Below the pieces are notes generated by a model, which did no database searches, was not told where the DNA came from, and saw only the letters and a program-made list of their open reading frames with translations. Made by a program: the position numbers and the translations under genes. DNA of 64,000 nucleotides, taken from assembly GCA_028279825.1 (NCBI GenBank), contig JANQNA010000003.1, forward strand, positions 116,620 through 180,619. The letters are read 5' to 3'. The DNA is from an archaeon (GTDB lineage Archaea; Aenigmatarchaeota; Aenigmatarchaeia; GW2011-AR5). Below, in pieces: positions 52,050 through 60,838 of this stretch (its first letter is position 1; each line of letters begins with the position of its first letter).

Positions 52050-52433
52050 ATGGATCCAACTAATTACCAGGTTATTCTGCAGGAGTTAGTGAGACGCAGT
52101 AATGAAGATGCACGCAGACTCAGGGCCATGGAACAGAGACTTGATGCTGTAGAAAGTAAAATGAATACCTTTGAGAATACAAACATTGAAAGAGTAAAGA
52201 AAAACAACACCAGATTTGTTGATAATGAATCTTCCATCAAGGCACTAAATGAGACTATGATAAAGATGAGCAATAATCTTGACAAAATAAACAGGCAGAT
52301 CACTAAGTTTGCCAGAAAACAGGATCTTAAAGAGATTGAACGAATGCTCGATCTGATAAGCCCTATAAAACAGGAATTCGTAACAAAGGGAGAATTAGAT
52401 GAACTGGAAGAAGAATTAAGAGCAAGAAATTAG
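52050..52433 (+). CDS. Coiled-coil protein, 127 aa
   Basis: A 127-residue protein that is nearly all heptad-like helix (RAMEQRLDAVESKMNTFENTN onward), with no Cys or Trp and no signal peptide. Residues 1-120 make one long coiled coil. It might be a structural or scaffold protein. Function unknown. Confidence 0.72.
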   Translation: MDPTNYQVILQELVRRSNEDARRLRAMEQRLDAVESKMNTFENTNIERVKKNNTRFVDNESSIKALNETMIKMSNNLDKINRQITKFARKQDLKEIERMLDLISPIKQEFVTKGELDELEEELRARN

Positions 52434-52463
52434 CTTTTTATAGATTAATGATTTATTCTGAGG

Positions 52464-52694
52464 ATGCCAACATATATTGGATTATTTCATAAGAAAAGAG
52501 CAGAAGAACTAGGTATTGATCCAGCAGCCGCTAGCCTCTCAGGTCCTCATGGATTTTTTAACTGTGGATTAGACCGGGAAAGGGGAGAGATATACGTCTT
52601 CGATGCCATAGCCAATGCAGAAAAACCAGGAGAAACACTAACAAAACTTAGAGAATCAGGTGAATACGCAGAGGTTCTTTTTTCGGGTAATTAA
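52464..52694 (+). CDS. Hypothetical protein, 76 aa
   Basis: A small 76-residue protein, MPTYIGLFHKKRAEELGI. It has alternating strand and helix and no known motif. It ends one base before the convergent coiled-coil gene. Function unknown. Confidence 0.6.
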   Translation: MPTYIGLFHKKRAEELGIDPAAASLSGPHGFFNCGLDRERGEIYVFDAIANAEKPGETLTKLRESGEYAEVLFSGN

Positions 52695-52695
52695 T

Positions 52696-53355
52696 TTACA
52701 CTTCTGTTACAGTTTGTTTATCCTTCATCTCGTGTATCATTGAAGAAAGAGATTCTATATTGCGCGTTAGCGATGGAAGAAACTGTTTGAACGCTTTCTC
52801 AAGACCGCCAACCCTGGATTCTAAATCCTCTAACTGTTCTGTTATGCCGACTATCTTCGTCTCAAATTCCTTTTCCGGCGAATCCTTTCTTATCTGGTCC
52901 ATATGCAGTTCAAACTGTTTTATCTCGGATTTGATCTTGTCGAAACTATCATCTACCGTCTTGAATTTATCCTCTACTTTTCTCCATTTTTCATCGACAA
53001 TACCTTCCACCAATTCTTCTAGCATCAATTCCGGCGCTTCTAAATCCTCCTGAGGTGCCGGCGGTAAGTCAGGTAAACCAGGCTGCTGGAATGCATCAGG
53101 AGAAAATTCTTCGTTGAAGAAATTATCTGCTGCTGGCGGAGCCGTGTCAATCCTATGCTCGACTTTTGGTTCTTCCTCTGAAACCCCATCTTTCACAGCC
53201 TTCAGCATTGCTGATTCTATTGATTCGTAAGAATAACCCTTGGATTTCAGGTGTTTTATGATGTCCTTGTCGCTCATACCCTTCTTTGTCATCTTCTGTA
53301 TCTCATCGACAGGAACTTCCTTCTTTTCTTTATGTTTCTTCTTGCCAAAAAGCAC
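52696..53355 (-). CDS. Coiled-coil protein in a membrane-protein operon, 219 aa
   Basis: A 219-residue soluble protein. A basic start (GKKKHKEKKEV) leads into a short three-helix SHOCT- or UBA-like part (MTKKGMSDKDIIKHLKSKGY), a Pro/Glu-rich linker (residues 75-110), and a long C-terminal coiled coil. It is followed upstream by several membrane-protein genes in the same direction, which it may organise at the membrane (inference). Confidence 0.75.
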   Translation of the reverse strand: MLFGKKKHKEKKEVPVDEIQKMTKKGMSDKDIIKHLKSKGYSYESIESAMLKAVKDGVSEEEPKVEHRIDTAPPAADNFFNEEFSPDAFQQPGLPDLPPAPQEDLEAPELMLEELVEGIVDEKWRKVEDKFKTVDDSFDKIKSEIKQFELHMDQIRKDSPEKEFETKIVGITEQLEDLESRVGGLEKAFKQFLPSLTRNIESLSSMIHEMKDKQTVTEV

Positions 53356-53397
53356 TTCATCAACCCCTGTTATACTATAGGATTTCCAGTATATAAA

Positions 53398-53862
53398 TTA
53401 CTTACCGGCTATGAAATAAACAGCCAACGCCATGAGTATTATGATGAAAACTATTCCTATCACGGCATCACTTACCACTACAATTGAGCCGCCGATTGCT
53501 ATGAAAAATACTATTATACCAACGCCTACCAGCACAGCCGCGGCAGCTTTGTTGTCAAACAGCTTTGAAAAATCCCCACCGGACATTGTCACGAATAAAG
53601 CTATCACGAGTATTCCTGCTATCACGACAGCCGCATAACCAAACAGGTTAACAAAGAAGCCTGCCAGGAAAGGTCCGCCAAAACCGATCACGAAGAATGC
53701 AAATACGAGAGAAATCACACCAACTATCCTTGGATTTTCAAATACTTTCATTTTAGTTAACAAACCATAAGAAATGGCAAATACGAAGACCCATGGCAGA
53801 AGAAATCCGAAAAAACCCAGGGCGTTCAGGTTTGCCACGAGCATTGTAAATGGATCAGCCAT
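53398..53862 (-). CDS. Four-helix membrane protein, 154 aa, paralogue A
   Basis: A 154-residue protein with four to five hydrophobic helices, typical of a channel or small assembly membrane protein. FLLPWVFVFAISYGLLTK matches FLLPWIFTFAIVYGLLSK in the next gene, so the two are paralogues. It lies in a run of small membrane-protein genes after the coiled-coil gene. Function unknown. Confidence 0.75.
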   Translation of the reverse strand: MADPFTMLVANLNALGFFGFLLPWVFVFAISYGLLTKMKVFENPRIVGVISLVFAFFVIGFGGPFLAGFFVNLFGYAAVVIAGILVIALFVTMSGGDFSKLFDNKAAAAVLVGVGIIVFFIAIGGSIVVVSDAVIGIVFIIILMALAVYFIAGK

Positions 53863-53891
53863 AGTATCACTCTAATCTTCTTAAGTGAGAA

Positions 53892-54401
53892 TTAAGGGCT
53901 ACCGCCACCACCGGAACCGCCGCCTCCGCCACCACCCTTTGTGATCATGTAGACAGCAGCTGCTATGATTATCAGCCAGAATACAAGAACGGCAATGTCA
54001 GAACCGATTACAACAGATCCCACAAATGCACCCGTTGATCCTATGAACAACAATGCACCGATTACCACAAGTATAAGCACTACGACAATGTGGTTTGCAT
54101 TCTCCATCTTAAAGCCAACCATGGATATGAACAGTAATATCACAAGTATACCGGCAAGGTAAGTTGCTGCACCGCCAAACAGGTTAATGAAGAACGATGC
54201 TAACTGTGGTCCTGCTGAAGCAGTCACAAAGAATGCAATAACAAACGAAAGTGCTATGTTTATCTTAGGACTTTTATCAGAACCAAACAAAGTAAGCTTT
54301 GAAAGTAGTCCGTAAACAATTGCAAATGTGAATATCCACGGAAGTAAAAACCCATAGAACTCAGGTCCCAGTACCGTTGCGGGATTAAGTGCGAAACTCA
54401 T
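53892..54401 (-). CDS. Four-helix membrane protein, 169 aa, paralogue B
   Basis: A 169-residue paralogue of the 154-aa protein with the same FLLPWIFTFA start and GLFG / LFGGA blocks, plus a short Gly-rich tail (KGGGGGGGSGGGG). A Gly tail like this may be a flexible linker. Function unknown. Confidence 0.75.
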   Translation of the reverse strand: MSFALNPATVLGPEFYGFLLPWIFTFAIVYGLLSKLTLFGSDKSPKINIALSFVIAFFVTASAGPQLASFFINLFGGAATYLAGILVILLFISMVGFKMENANHIVVVLILVVIGALLFIGSTGAFVGSVVIGSDIAVLVFWLIIIAAAVYMITKGGGGGGGSGGGGSP

Positions 54402-54477
54402 CTATTATCACTTTCTATTATTTACTGCCGGGTGTTTATATAAGTTTTGTAAAGGCAGACAAATTACGTTACAATTA

Positions 54478-54933
54478 CTATGATGCTTTATGTGAGTAAA
54501 TGAACCAGAAAAACAGGAATACAAGTATCAGCCCGCCTATCCATAATACAGCCGTGGGATCAAACCCTAAAGGAACGAAACGGGTTAACTCTTGCGAGAA
54601 AGCCCCAAGCAGCATTGCGAGTAATATGATTGTAACAAGAATAGGCAGCTTGTCACCGCCCCCCTCGCCTTTTGTAAACATCTTTTTCAGGAGTGCCAGG
54701 AAAAACAGCACAATTAACACGCCTACTGCTATAGGCATGTATTGTGTTAACGCTAATACCAATGGCTCATAAGCCATCGAGAACAGTGCTATTGCCAGCG
54801 CTAACGCACCGTTAACGCGCCTGTCGTCAAAGACCTTTGCATAAGAAAGTACGCCGAATACTACTGCAAATACAAACAGAAATGTCGATACCAGCGGAAG
54901 CAGATCCGCCGGTAAGAATGGTATTGTCGCCAT
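54478..54933 (-). CDS. Membrane protein, 151 aa, paralogue C
   Basis: A 151-residue membrane protein with four to five helices. PLVSTFLFVFAVVFGVLSYAKVF aligns with the FxLPWxFxFAIxYGLLxK block of the two neighbouring proteins, so it belongs to the same family more distantly. It lies in the same run. Confidence 0.72.
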   Translation of the reverse strand: MATIPFLPADLLPLVSTFLFVFAVVFGVLSYAKVFDDRRVNGALALAIALFSMAYEPLVLALTQYMPIAVGVLIVLFFLALLKKMFTKGEGGGDKLPILVTIILLAMLLGAFSQELTRFVPLGFDPTAVLWIGGLILVFLFFWFIYSHKAS

Positions 54934-54942
54934 GAATATTAC

Positions 54943-55503
54943 CTATGAGTATTTTTTCCAATGTCCGTGTCTTTTTTTAAGCCTTTTTTCAATACCTTCC
55001 AATCTTCTGACTTCTTCAGCCCATACAGGTGCATCGTCAGATTTATGTTCTCGTGACTTTCTAAGTTCTTCTCTTGCTTTAGCAAGATCCTTCTTTAATT
55101 CACTTCTTCTATAAGTTTCTTCTATCTCACCATGAACTCCTGCTTCATAACCCCCACCTTCTGAGTATCCTCCGCCGCCTTTGCTGAAGTGTTCGGCAAA
55201 GTAGTAGACTATACCCATTATGAATATCAGGAAGATAAAGTACGGGCCTGATATCAGGGCAAACGTTGAATAGTAACCGCCTGCAACAATGAACATATAC
55301 GCACCCAATGCAAGCAGCAGCCTAAGTCTGCTTTGTGCTACAATCCTACCGGTCATGCTGTAAACAACAAGTATTATGAAAATCGTCGGGACAACCAGGA
55401 AAAGTACTAAATCTCTGTAGATATTACCTGTAAACGGCTGGCCCGGATACTGCGTCATGCCGAGAATTTCCACAAAAAGAAGGTAACCAATATCAATTGC
55501 CAT
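54943..55503 (-). CDS. Membrane protein with coiled-coil tail, 186 aa
   Basis: A 186-residue protein with about four helices in the first 105 residues, then a Gly-rich linker (SKGGGGYSEGGGYEAG), and a charged coiled coil (ELKKDLAKAREELRKSREHK) ending in a basic tail (KKRHGHWKK). The coiled coil may bind the 219-aa coiled-coil protein of the same operon. It is first in the run. Confidence 0.72.
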   Translation of the reverse strand: MAIDIGYLLFVEILGMTQYPGQPFTGNIYRDLVLFLVVPTIFIILVVYSMTGRIVAQSRLRLLLALGAYMFIVAGGYYSTFALISGPYFIFLIFIMGIVYYFAEHFSKGGGGYSEGGGYEAGVHGEIEETYRRSELKKDLAKAREELRKSREHKSDDAPVWAEEVRRLEGIEKRLKKRHGHWKKYS

Positions 55504-55545
55504 ACCCTAACTATGTACTAAACCGAATAAAAAGATAGCGGGAAT

Positions 55546-56202
55546 TCACTCTACAACCACGTTAATCTTGTTGCCGTCTCCACAATAACTTCCGTGAGTC
55601 TCGAAGTCAACTATTTCCACTGTATAATTTCCCTTCTCCCACACTGCATGGGTACCTTTCAGTGCACCACTCTCATCAGTCCTGGTCCAGACAATTTTTT
55701 CCCCGCTGGGTCCTATAACTCTGAAATTAGCACCTATTCCTGCAACTGTCGAATATTCACCTGTATGTTCTGTTTGCCAGTTATAGTAGATAACCCCTGC
55801 TTCGTATCCATCACCGGCAACCTCCCAGTTACTTGACCCGCTTTCACCATAAACCTTTATCTCTCCAACTTCAAAAGGATCCGGTGTACATAAACCCTTT
55901 GGTTCTGAAAATATCAGTTCTATCTCTTCCTCTGTATTATTTTCTTGTATATCTCCACCCTTCTTTATTGCTCCTTCTTGAAGTTGATCCATTGCAGAAT
56001 CAATGTCTGTAGGCAGAGGCTGGCATGTACAGTTTCTTGTATGGCAGATTTGATCTTCAGGGCAGTCATCTTTACATGTGTAGTAATTCGGGTCATAGTC
56101 ACTCCCCAGTTCATGGTTAGCACAGCTAATTTCAGATGTTATACTTTCTGTACAACCACTTGCCAATACCATTAGAAACAGTAAGGGCAATATCCATCGC
56201 AT
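55546..56202 (-). CDS. Secreted lipoprotein, Cys-rich, 218 aa
   Basis: A 218-residue lipoprotein with lipobox ASGC (Cys17). A Cys cluster in residues 24-60 (CANHE, CKDDC, CHTRNCTC) is followed by a beta-rich domain. No relation to the four lipoproteins at the left end beyond the anchor is evident. Function unknown. Confidence 0.72.
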   Translation of the reverse strand: MRWILPLLFLMVLASGCTESITSEISCANHELGSDYDPNYYTCKDDCPEDQICHTRNCTCQPLPTDIDSAMDQLQEGAIKKGGDIQENNTEEEIELIFSEPKGLCTPDPFEVGEIKVYGESGSSNWEVAGDGYEAGVIYYNWQTEHTGEYSTVAGIGANFRVIGPSGEKIVWTRTDESGALKGTHAVWEKGNYTVEIVDFETHGSYCGDGNKINVVVE

Positions 56203-56238
56203 ACTGTTGTATTGAAAATTAACATATTAAAGGCAAAA

Positions 56239-56781
56239 CTAAGCAGCCATTGTTTCTCTGGCGTTACGCAGATAATCCTCAGCAACGCTTCTCTGGCGTT
56301 TTCTGACATCAATTTCAGCGACTTTATGTGACACTCTCCTTCTCTTTCTTTGTCTCATTGTTTCCCATTCGTGGTATGCCACTTCTACTTTCTTAGCTGA
56401 ATCAAGATCCTTTGCTAAGTAAACTGTACTACCGTCTTCGTAACCATATGAATTATTGAACCTTTGCCTCATTTGTCCTATCGGAAGTTCTTTTACAGTA
56501 TAACCAGATCTTTCAATATCCCTGACTATTTGCGCATATGCACGTTCACCGGCTTCCTTGTAACCTTCCATAGAACCACTGAAACCTTGTGGCGGAGGCG
56601 GAGGCGGCGTTGGACCGTCTTGATCTATCCCAAATGCTCTTTTGATAGCAGAAATAGGCTTCCCAAGAGGAATCTTACCGTGATCATCTTCCTCTACTAT
56701 TTGCTGCTGCGTTTTAACAACTAGAGTTTTTGACCCTGGATACCTTCCAGTTAAACCATCTACACCGGGTATTGCAGGCAT
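56239..56781 (-). CDS. Hypothetical protein, 180 aa
   Basis: A 180-residue protein. A Pro-rich run (TPPPPPPQ, residues 58-65) separates an N-terminal third from a helical, basic C-terminal part (MRQRKRRRVSHKV, then VRKRQRSVAEDY). An HEWETMR phrase near residue 135 recalls HExxH zinc enzymes but lacks the second His. I do not recognise the family. Confidence 0.6.
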   Translation of the reverse strand: MPAIPGVDGLTGRYPGSKTLVVKTQQQIVEEDDHGKIPLGKPISAIKRAFGIDQDGPTPPPPPPQGFSGSMEGYKEAGERAYAQIVRDIERSGYTVKELPIGQMRQRFNNSYGYEDGSTVYLAKDLDSAKKVEVAYHEWETMRQRKRRRVSHKVAEIDVRKRQRSVAEDYLRNARETMAA

Positions 56782-56872
56782 TTCATATCACCTAATTATA
56801 CATATGCACGGGACCAGTATATAAAGGTTATCACTGATAAGTAGTATATAAAGTAAACCCTTTTTAAAGGGT

Positions 56873-57283
56873 CTACCTTTGATCATGGAAGAAGTCACCG
56901 TCCTTGACTTTCTCCAGCATCTGGCCTAGTTCTCCACGACCGCCTAATACTACCATCATTTTACGGTCTCCTTGATAACTGAACAAGCCGTTCGGCTGTT
57001 TTATCATGGACATAACTACTTTATTCCTTTTTCTATCTACATAATAGACGCTTCCGTCTTTCTCAACGTGGGGGACAAGATAGAACGTTTCAGATTCAGC
57101 ATCATCAGTCTCTTTTCCGTATTGCAAAGGTTTACCTCTCCAGCTCTTATGTAGCTTGGTCGCATAAGCATAAAGTTCTCTGTCAGAAGCACCTGAATTT
57201 GCAATGATACTCGCAGAGCCCTCCGGCAAATAGCCACGAGCCTCTTCATTACGGGCCCATCTGTTTAGTTCACTATATGACAT
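56873..57283 (-). CDS. Hypothetical protein, 136 aa
   Basis: A 136-residue soluble protein started at 57283, behind GAGGTG. It has a strand-turn pattern with SVYYVDRKRNKVVMS and a Gly-Gly-Arg-Gly stretch. No Cys, no membrane segment. It is in a run of small unknown genes. Function unknown. Confidence 0.6.
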   Translation of the reverse strand: MSYSELNRWARNEEARGYLPEGSASIIANSGASDRELYAYATKLHKSWRGKPLQYGKETDDAESETFYLVPHVEKDGSVYYVDRKRNKVVMSMIKQPNGLFSYQGDRKMMVVLGGRGELGQMLEKVKDGDFFHDQR

Positions 57284-57346
57284 AGCAAACACCTCTGGAG
57301 AATATAGCAACGTTAGCCTTGATAACAAGGGCTGACTTTATGTAAT

Positions 57347-57484
57347 CTAGAAATTGTACTTTCCGCATGATAAACACCTGTATTCAAGTTCATAGTTCAA
57401 CCCTCTGCCAATCCAGTGTTTTAACCACAATATAAGTATATGTGAGGTCCAGTAGACAAGATTAACTATTGGTAAAACAAGCAA
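57347..57484 (-). CDS. Possible mini-protein with CxxC, 45 aa (TTG start)
   Basis: Minus-strand translation gives a 45-residue frame with a hydrophobic N-terminus (LVLPIVNLVYWTSHILILWL) and an ending ELEYRCLSCGKYNF with CxxCG. Its only good start is TTG at 57484. A TATA-like run (TATTATATATTATT, about 57522-57535) is well placed. It is divergent from the vapB gene. The evidence is limited to the frame and promoter position. Confidence 0.3.
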   Translation of the reverse strand: MLVLPIVNLVYWTSHILILWLKHWIGRGLNYELEYRCLSCGKYNF

Positions 57485-57504
57485 TTACCTAACTAACTGA
57501 CATT

Positions 57505-57578
57505 AAAAGTAAGACAAAATAATATATAATACCTACTTTTTAAATTAATAGTATAACTTTATATAGAAAAAGTAAGAC
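57505..57578. promoter_or_regulatory. vapBC operator repeats and promoter
   Basis: AAAAGTAAGAC occurs at 57505-57515 and again at 57568-57578, with an inverted TACTTTT at 57534-57540. A TATA box, TTTATATAG (57558-57566), points to a start close to the vapB ATG. The repeats are likely binding sites for the VapBC complex, which usually represses its own genes. Confidence 0.6.
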
Positions 57579-57585
57579 TATATAT

Positions 57586-57801
57586 ATGATGAAGTCAAAA
57601 ATTTCCTCTAAAGGTCAATTGGTTATTCCAAAGTATTTACGCGACTCTGTAGACATGAAGCCGGGTGACAAAGTAGTCATAGTCAAGGTAGACGACAAAC
57701 TCATGGTCATGAAAAAACCGAAAGATCCGGTAAACACGTTAGTGGAAACAGGTAAGAAAACATCAATGAAAAATATCCGGAGAAAAATCAAGGAGGAGTA
57801 G
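57586..57801 (+). CDS. vapB: VapB-type antitoxin (AbrB/SpoVT fold)
   Basis: A 71-residue antitoxin with the swapped-hairpin AbrB fold: KISSKGQLVIPKYLRDSVDMKPGDKVVIVKV, then a C-terminal tail with NTLVETGKKTSMKNIRRK that probably wraps the toxin. It binds DNA through the fold and neutralises VapC. It is 8 bases upstream of the toxin gene. The first ATG lies close to the TATA box, so the mRNA is leaderless. Confidence 0.9.
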   Translation: MMKSKISSKGQLVIPKYLRDSVDMKPGDKVVIVKVDDKLMVMKKPKDPVNTLVETGKKTSMKNIRRKIKEE

Positions 57802-57809
57802 GGAATAAT

Positions 57810-58235
57810 ATGACTAAAGAAAAATTCTATCTGGACACGTTCATTTTCATGGACATACTCTCGGGAGAACCCGATCATACAAGAAAAGCAACAAAGTATC
57901 TGGAAAAAATGAAAGAAGGAACCAAATGCATAGTATCAAGTGTGTTATTTAGCGAACTTTCTTTCCACATACGTAGAAAGCGTGGTCGTGAAAGAGTGGA
58001 GGAAGTCTTAACCTACGTCTCACTTCTACCCAATTTGCAGATAGTGCCGGTGAGTCCGGATATAGCCAGGCTCGCCGGCCTTATACGTGCCAAATATCTG
58101 AGAAAGATCCCAAAGAAGTTAACCTACTTCGATTGTGTGCATATCGCCACAGCCAAGAAAGAAGACTGCACCAAGTTCATTACCGGAGACAGAGGCTTTA
58201 GAGACATAAAGGATATCAAAATGGAGATTTATTGA
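57810..58235 (+). CDS. vapC: VapC-type PIN-domain toxin
   Basis: A 141-residue PIN ribonuclease. YLDTFIFMDIL gives the first Asp, VLFSELSFHI the Glu, FDCVHIATAKK the third acid and ITGDRGF the fourth. VapC toxins cut tRNA or rRNA when freed from VapB. It is immediately downstream of the antitoxin. It overlaps the DUF3795-like gene by 4 bases (ATGA). Confidence 0.92.
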   Translation: MTKEKFYLDTFIFMDILSGEPDHTRKATKYLEKMKEGTKCIVSSVLFSELSFHIRRKRGRERVEEVLTYVSLLPNLQIVPVSPDIARLAGLIRAKYLRKIPKKLTYFDCVHIATAKKEDCTKFITGDRGFRDIKDIKMEIY

Positions 58236-58618
58236 TGAAAGTAGCATACTGCGGCGTTTATTGTGGCGCATGCCCTTCTTTTCAAATTAGCTGTGAAGGT
58301 TGTCGTTCAGAAGCACCTCAAAAGAGAAAAAGCAAGTGGAGCTGCAAAATACGGGTTTGCTGTAAGAAAAAGAAGAACTCTTGCTACCAGTGCAAAGAAT
58401 TTCCTTGTAAGAAATACAAAAAACTGTGTGATTCTCATCCAGGTGATTCAAAGTTTGAATACAGACATGAATTGCCTGCTAATATGAGGAGGCTAAAGAA
58501 AATCGGCTTAAGCAAGTGGTCAAAAGAACAAGAAAAGCGATGGTCTTGTAAGTGCGGGGGCACAATACTGTTCTATCACTACAAATGCGATAAATGCGGA
58601 AACAAACCTAAGAATTAG
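58232..58618 (+). CDS. DUF3795-like Cys-rich protein, 128 aa
   Basis: A 128-residue protein with about 20 cysteines: YCGVYCGACPSF, CEGC, CCKK, CYQCKEFPCKKY, then CKCGG and CDKCGN. This is the DUF3795 pattern (YCGLYCGAC ... CxxC ... C...FPC) with an added C-terminal zinc ribbon. Role unknown; metal binding is likely. It overlaps vapC by 4 bases, so they share one transcript. Confidence 0.87.
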   Translation: MMKVAYCGVYCGACPSFQISCEGCRSEAPQKRKSKWSCKIRVCCKKKKNSCYQCKEFPCKKYKKLCDSHPGDSKFEYRHELPANMRRLKKIGLSKWSKEQEKRWSCKCGGTILFYHYKCDKCGNKPKN

Positions 58619-59183
58619 CTTTCTGCTGCGCGCCGAAGATATTTCTGCCAGTCTTTGCGCTTTCAACAATCAGTTTAATTCGTTTTTTCCTTGTTTCTTC
58701 TAGTTTTCCTCTCAACAGCCATCTGTAATACGTTTTCTTGACAGAAGGTGAAAATCTCTCAAAACATTCCCTGGCTTTTTCTTTGTCCAGTGCTGCTTTC
58801 AACTCTTTAGGCATTGCAGGGTTTTTAGGTATCCCATCATCATGTGTAGGTCTCTTCCTCCCTTCTTCATAGTACTTTAGTCCAACAGGTGTCATCTTTT
58901 TCTGCTTGATCAGTTGTTTCGCATAAGAAATCGTATTGTCGCTCCATTTACTATTCTTATTTCTTTTCGTAAACTTTCTTTGATATCTATCTTCATCTAA
59001 CCTATTTACAGTCGTATCAATCCATCCAAAACAAATAGCCTCTTCTATTAGTTCTCTGTGAGAGGGCGATTTCTTACCAGTATGCTTCTTATAGACGATT
59101 AAAGAAACCCTTTGCTCTTTTTCATGATTTTTAACCAGCCATTTCCTGAAATCCCCGCGATTTGAAACAGTTATCGTTTTCAT
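58608..59183 (-). CDS. YdeI/OmdA-family protein
   Basis: A 191-residue member of the YdeI/OmdA family. LIEEAICFGWIDTTVNRLDEDRYQRKFTKRNKNSKWS is the family core, followed by a helix-rich part and the SVKKTYYRWLLRGKLEETRKKRI segment near the end. Bacterial members are linked to osmoprotectant or outer-membrane phenotypes, but the reaction is unknown. It converges with the DUF3795 gene. Confidence 0.9.
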   Translation of the reverse strand: MKTITVSNRGDFRKWLVKNHEKEQRVSLIVYKKHTGKKSPSHRELIEEAICFGWIDTTVNRLDEDRYQRKFTKRNKNSKWSDNTISYAKQLIKQKKMTPVGLKYYEEGRKRPTHDDGIPKNPAMPKELKAALDKEKARECFERFSPSVKKTYYRWLLRGKLEETRKKRIKLIVESAKTGRNIFGAQQKANS

Positions 59184-59237
59184 TATCAGTATGATCTACA
59201 GTTTCTCATTTAAAAAGATTTGTATAATTATAAACCT

Positions 59238-59495
59238 ATGGCAAACGATGTTATTGATGTTGGCGTTGCTGTTCCTGAATGTAGAAAAGAGTCGCGTCAC
59301 TCTATGTTAATGGGCGTTAAGAGCCTATATAACGCGTGGGAAAGTGTTGGCCTCCCACTTTCCATTGATTCTCTTGTTTCTGCAGATGGAATCGGTATTG
59401 ATTATGCGTTTCGGCATGTTCCAAAAGATAAAGCTGATGATTTAGTCACCGCTGTTAATAAAAACACCGGTTATGCTGCAAAGATATTATCCTGA
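59238..59495 (+). CDS. Hypothetical protein, 85 aa
   Basis: An 85-residue protein started at 59238; the in-frame ATG at 59220 overlaps a TATA-like region. It has two short helices and the phrases VGVAVPECRKESR and IGIDYAFRHVPKDKADDL. I do not recognise the family. It converges on gatD. Confidence 0.58.
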   Translation: MANDVIDVGVAVPECRKESRHSMLMGVKSLYNAWESVGLPLSIDSLVSADGIGIDYAFRHVPKDKADDLVTAVNKNTGYAAKILS

Positions 59496-59496
59496 A

Positions 59497-60807
59497 TCAG
59501 TTAAGAAAAGCTCTTGGATCAACGCGATCCACGAATTCTCCGGCCACATCTTCAAGAAACAGCTTCTTTGCGCGTTCAAGATCCTTTTCCTGTCCTAACG
59601 ACCAGCCTAGCTTCACTAAAGCTGTTTCAGGTGTCATTGATACTGGAACAACACCAGCATCCAGTATCAGTCTTCCTGTGGAGTATACATTCATGTTGAC
59701 CTTTCCGTATATGCACTGAGAAGTCATTGCAACTATCATCTTCTTTGACATTCTTCTCATGGCATCCAGAAGCTTTTTGTGATCCTTTGTGAACTCATCA
59801 ACAGAGTTTATAGGCGCCTGCCCTAATCCCGTACCTTCCAGAATCACGCCTCTGTAACCATTCTGCTCGTAGTATTCCAGTTGTTTGTAATCGAAACCAG
59901 GATAAAGCTTCACCAAAGCCACACGATTGTCAAAGACGATCGTAGGTCTGAACGTCTTACCCTGTTGTATTTTTTCTATATACTCTATATGACCTTCCAT
60001 ATTCACCCTTGCTATCGGCATTTTGTCTATAGACCTGAACGAGTCGCGTCGTGAAGTATGCATCTTTCTTACATGCAGACCCGGATGTATCAAACAGTAG
60101 TCATCATTCATGTTTTCATGCATGCACACACCAACGCCTGCAAAACCGCCGTTTATAATGAATTGCGCTGCACAGACAAGATTCATTGTTGCATCACTCG
60201 AGCCACGGTCACTGCTGCGTTGCGCGCCAACAACTAAAACCGGCTTTGGAATATTATGAAGCATTAGCGCAAGCGCTGCTGACGTATAGTGTATAGTATC
60301 CGTTCCCATTGTAAGAATAATGCCGTCATATCTGGAATGTTCTTCAGCCATTTTCTTCGCATATAACATCCAATGATCTGATTTTATGTCATCAGACCAT
60401 ATCTGTGAAACTACTTCTGCCTTTACGTTTACGAGATCACCAAGTTGTGGTATGGAAGAAACAATATCCGCTGGAGTCAGAGCAGGATGAACTGCACCAG
60501 TCTCATAATGTATCTTTGACGCAATCGTCCCGCCTGTGTGAAGAATCAGTATTGTTTTTTTGCTTTTATCATGTTCGTACTTGAATGGTTTTTTCTTTTT
60601 CATTTCTTTATCCAGCTTCTTTATCTTTATATCGGACGTCAGTCCCATGTTGTAACCACTAGTCAATTTGACAACTAAAATCCCGGGATCGCCTGTGTTA
60701 GGCATTATCGTTCCTTCCATAGTGTTGCCATTTTTTTCAATTGCAACAAAATCGCCTACCTTTACCTTAGATTTGCGAAGCAAATCTTCTATTTCTTCAG
60801 AATACAT
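59497..60807 (-). CDS. gatD: Glu-tRNA(Gln) amidotransferase subunit D
   Basis: A 436-residue GatD started at 60807, giving the usual length and an N-terminal barrel domain. The asparaginase-type domain has LHTGGTIASK (the first catalytic Thr) and TMGTDTIHYTS (Thr-Asp pair). GatD frees ammonia from Gln so that GatE can convert Glu-tRNA(Gln) to Gln-tRNA(Gln), a pathway found only in archaea. The gatE gene is not in the window. Confidence 0.95.
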   Translation of the reverse strand: MYSEEIEDLLRKSKVKVGDFVAIEKNGNTMEGTIMPNTGDPGILVVKLTSGYNMGLTSDIKIKKLDKEMKKKKPFKYEHDKSKKTILILHTGGTIASKIHYETGAVHPALTPADIVSSIPQLGDLVNVKAEVVSQIWSDDIKSDHWMLYAKKMAEEHSRYDGIILTMGTDTIHYTSAALALMLHNIPKPVLVVGAQRSSDRGSSDATMNLVCAAQFIINGGFAGVGVCMHENMNDDYCLIHPGLHVRKMHTSRRDSFRSIDKMPIARVNMEGHIEYIEKIQQGKTFRPTIVFDNRVALVKLYPGFDYKQLEYYEQNGYRGVILEGTGLGQAPINSVDEFTKDHKKLLDAMRRMSKKMIVAMTSQCIYGKVNMNVYSTGRLILDAGVVPVSMTPETALVKLGWSLGQEKDLERAKKLFLEDVAGEFVDRVDPRAFLN

Positions 60808-60838
60808 GAATATACATAGAAAACGAATTATAAAAACA

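Noticed and set aside
56239..56781. A zinc metallopeptidase (HEWET motif)
   Set aside because: The second His of HExxH is absent and nothing else supports the fold.
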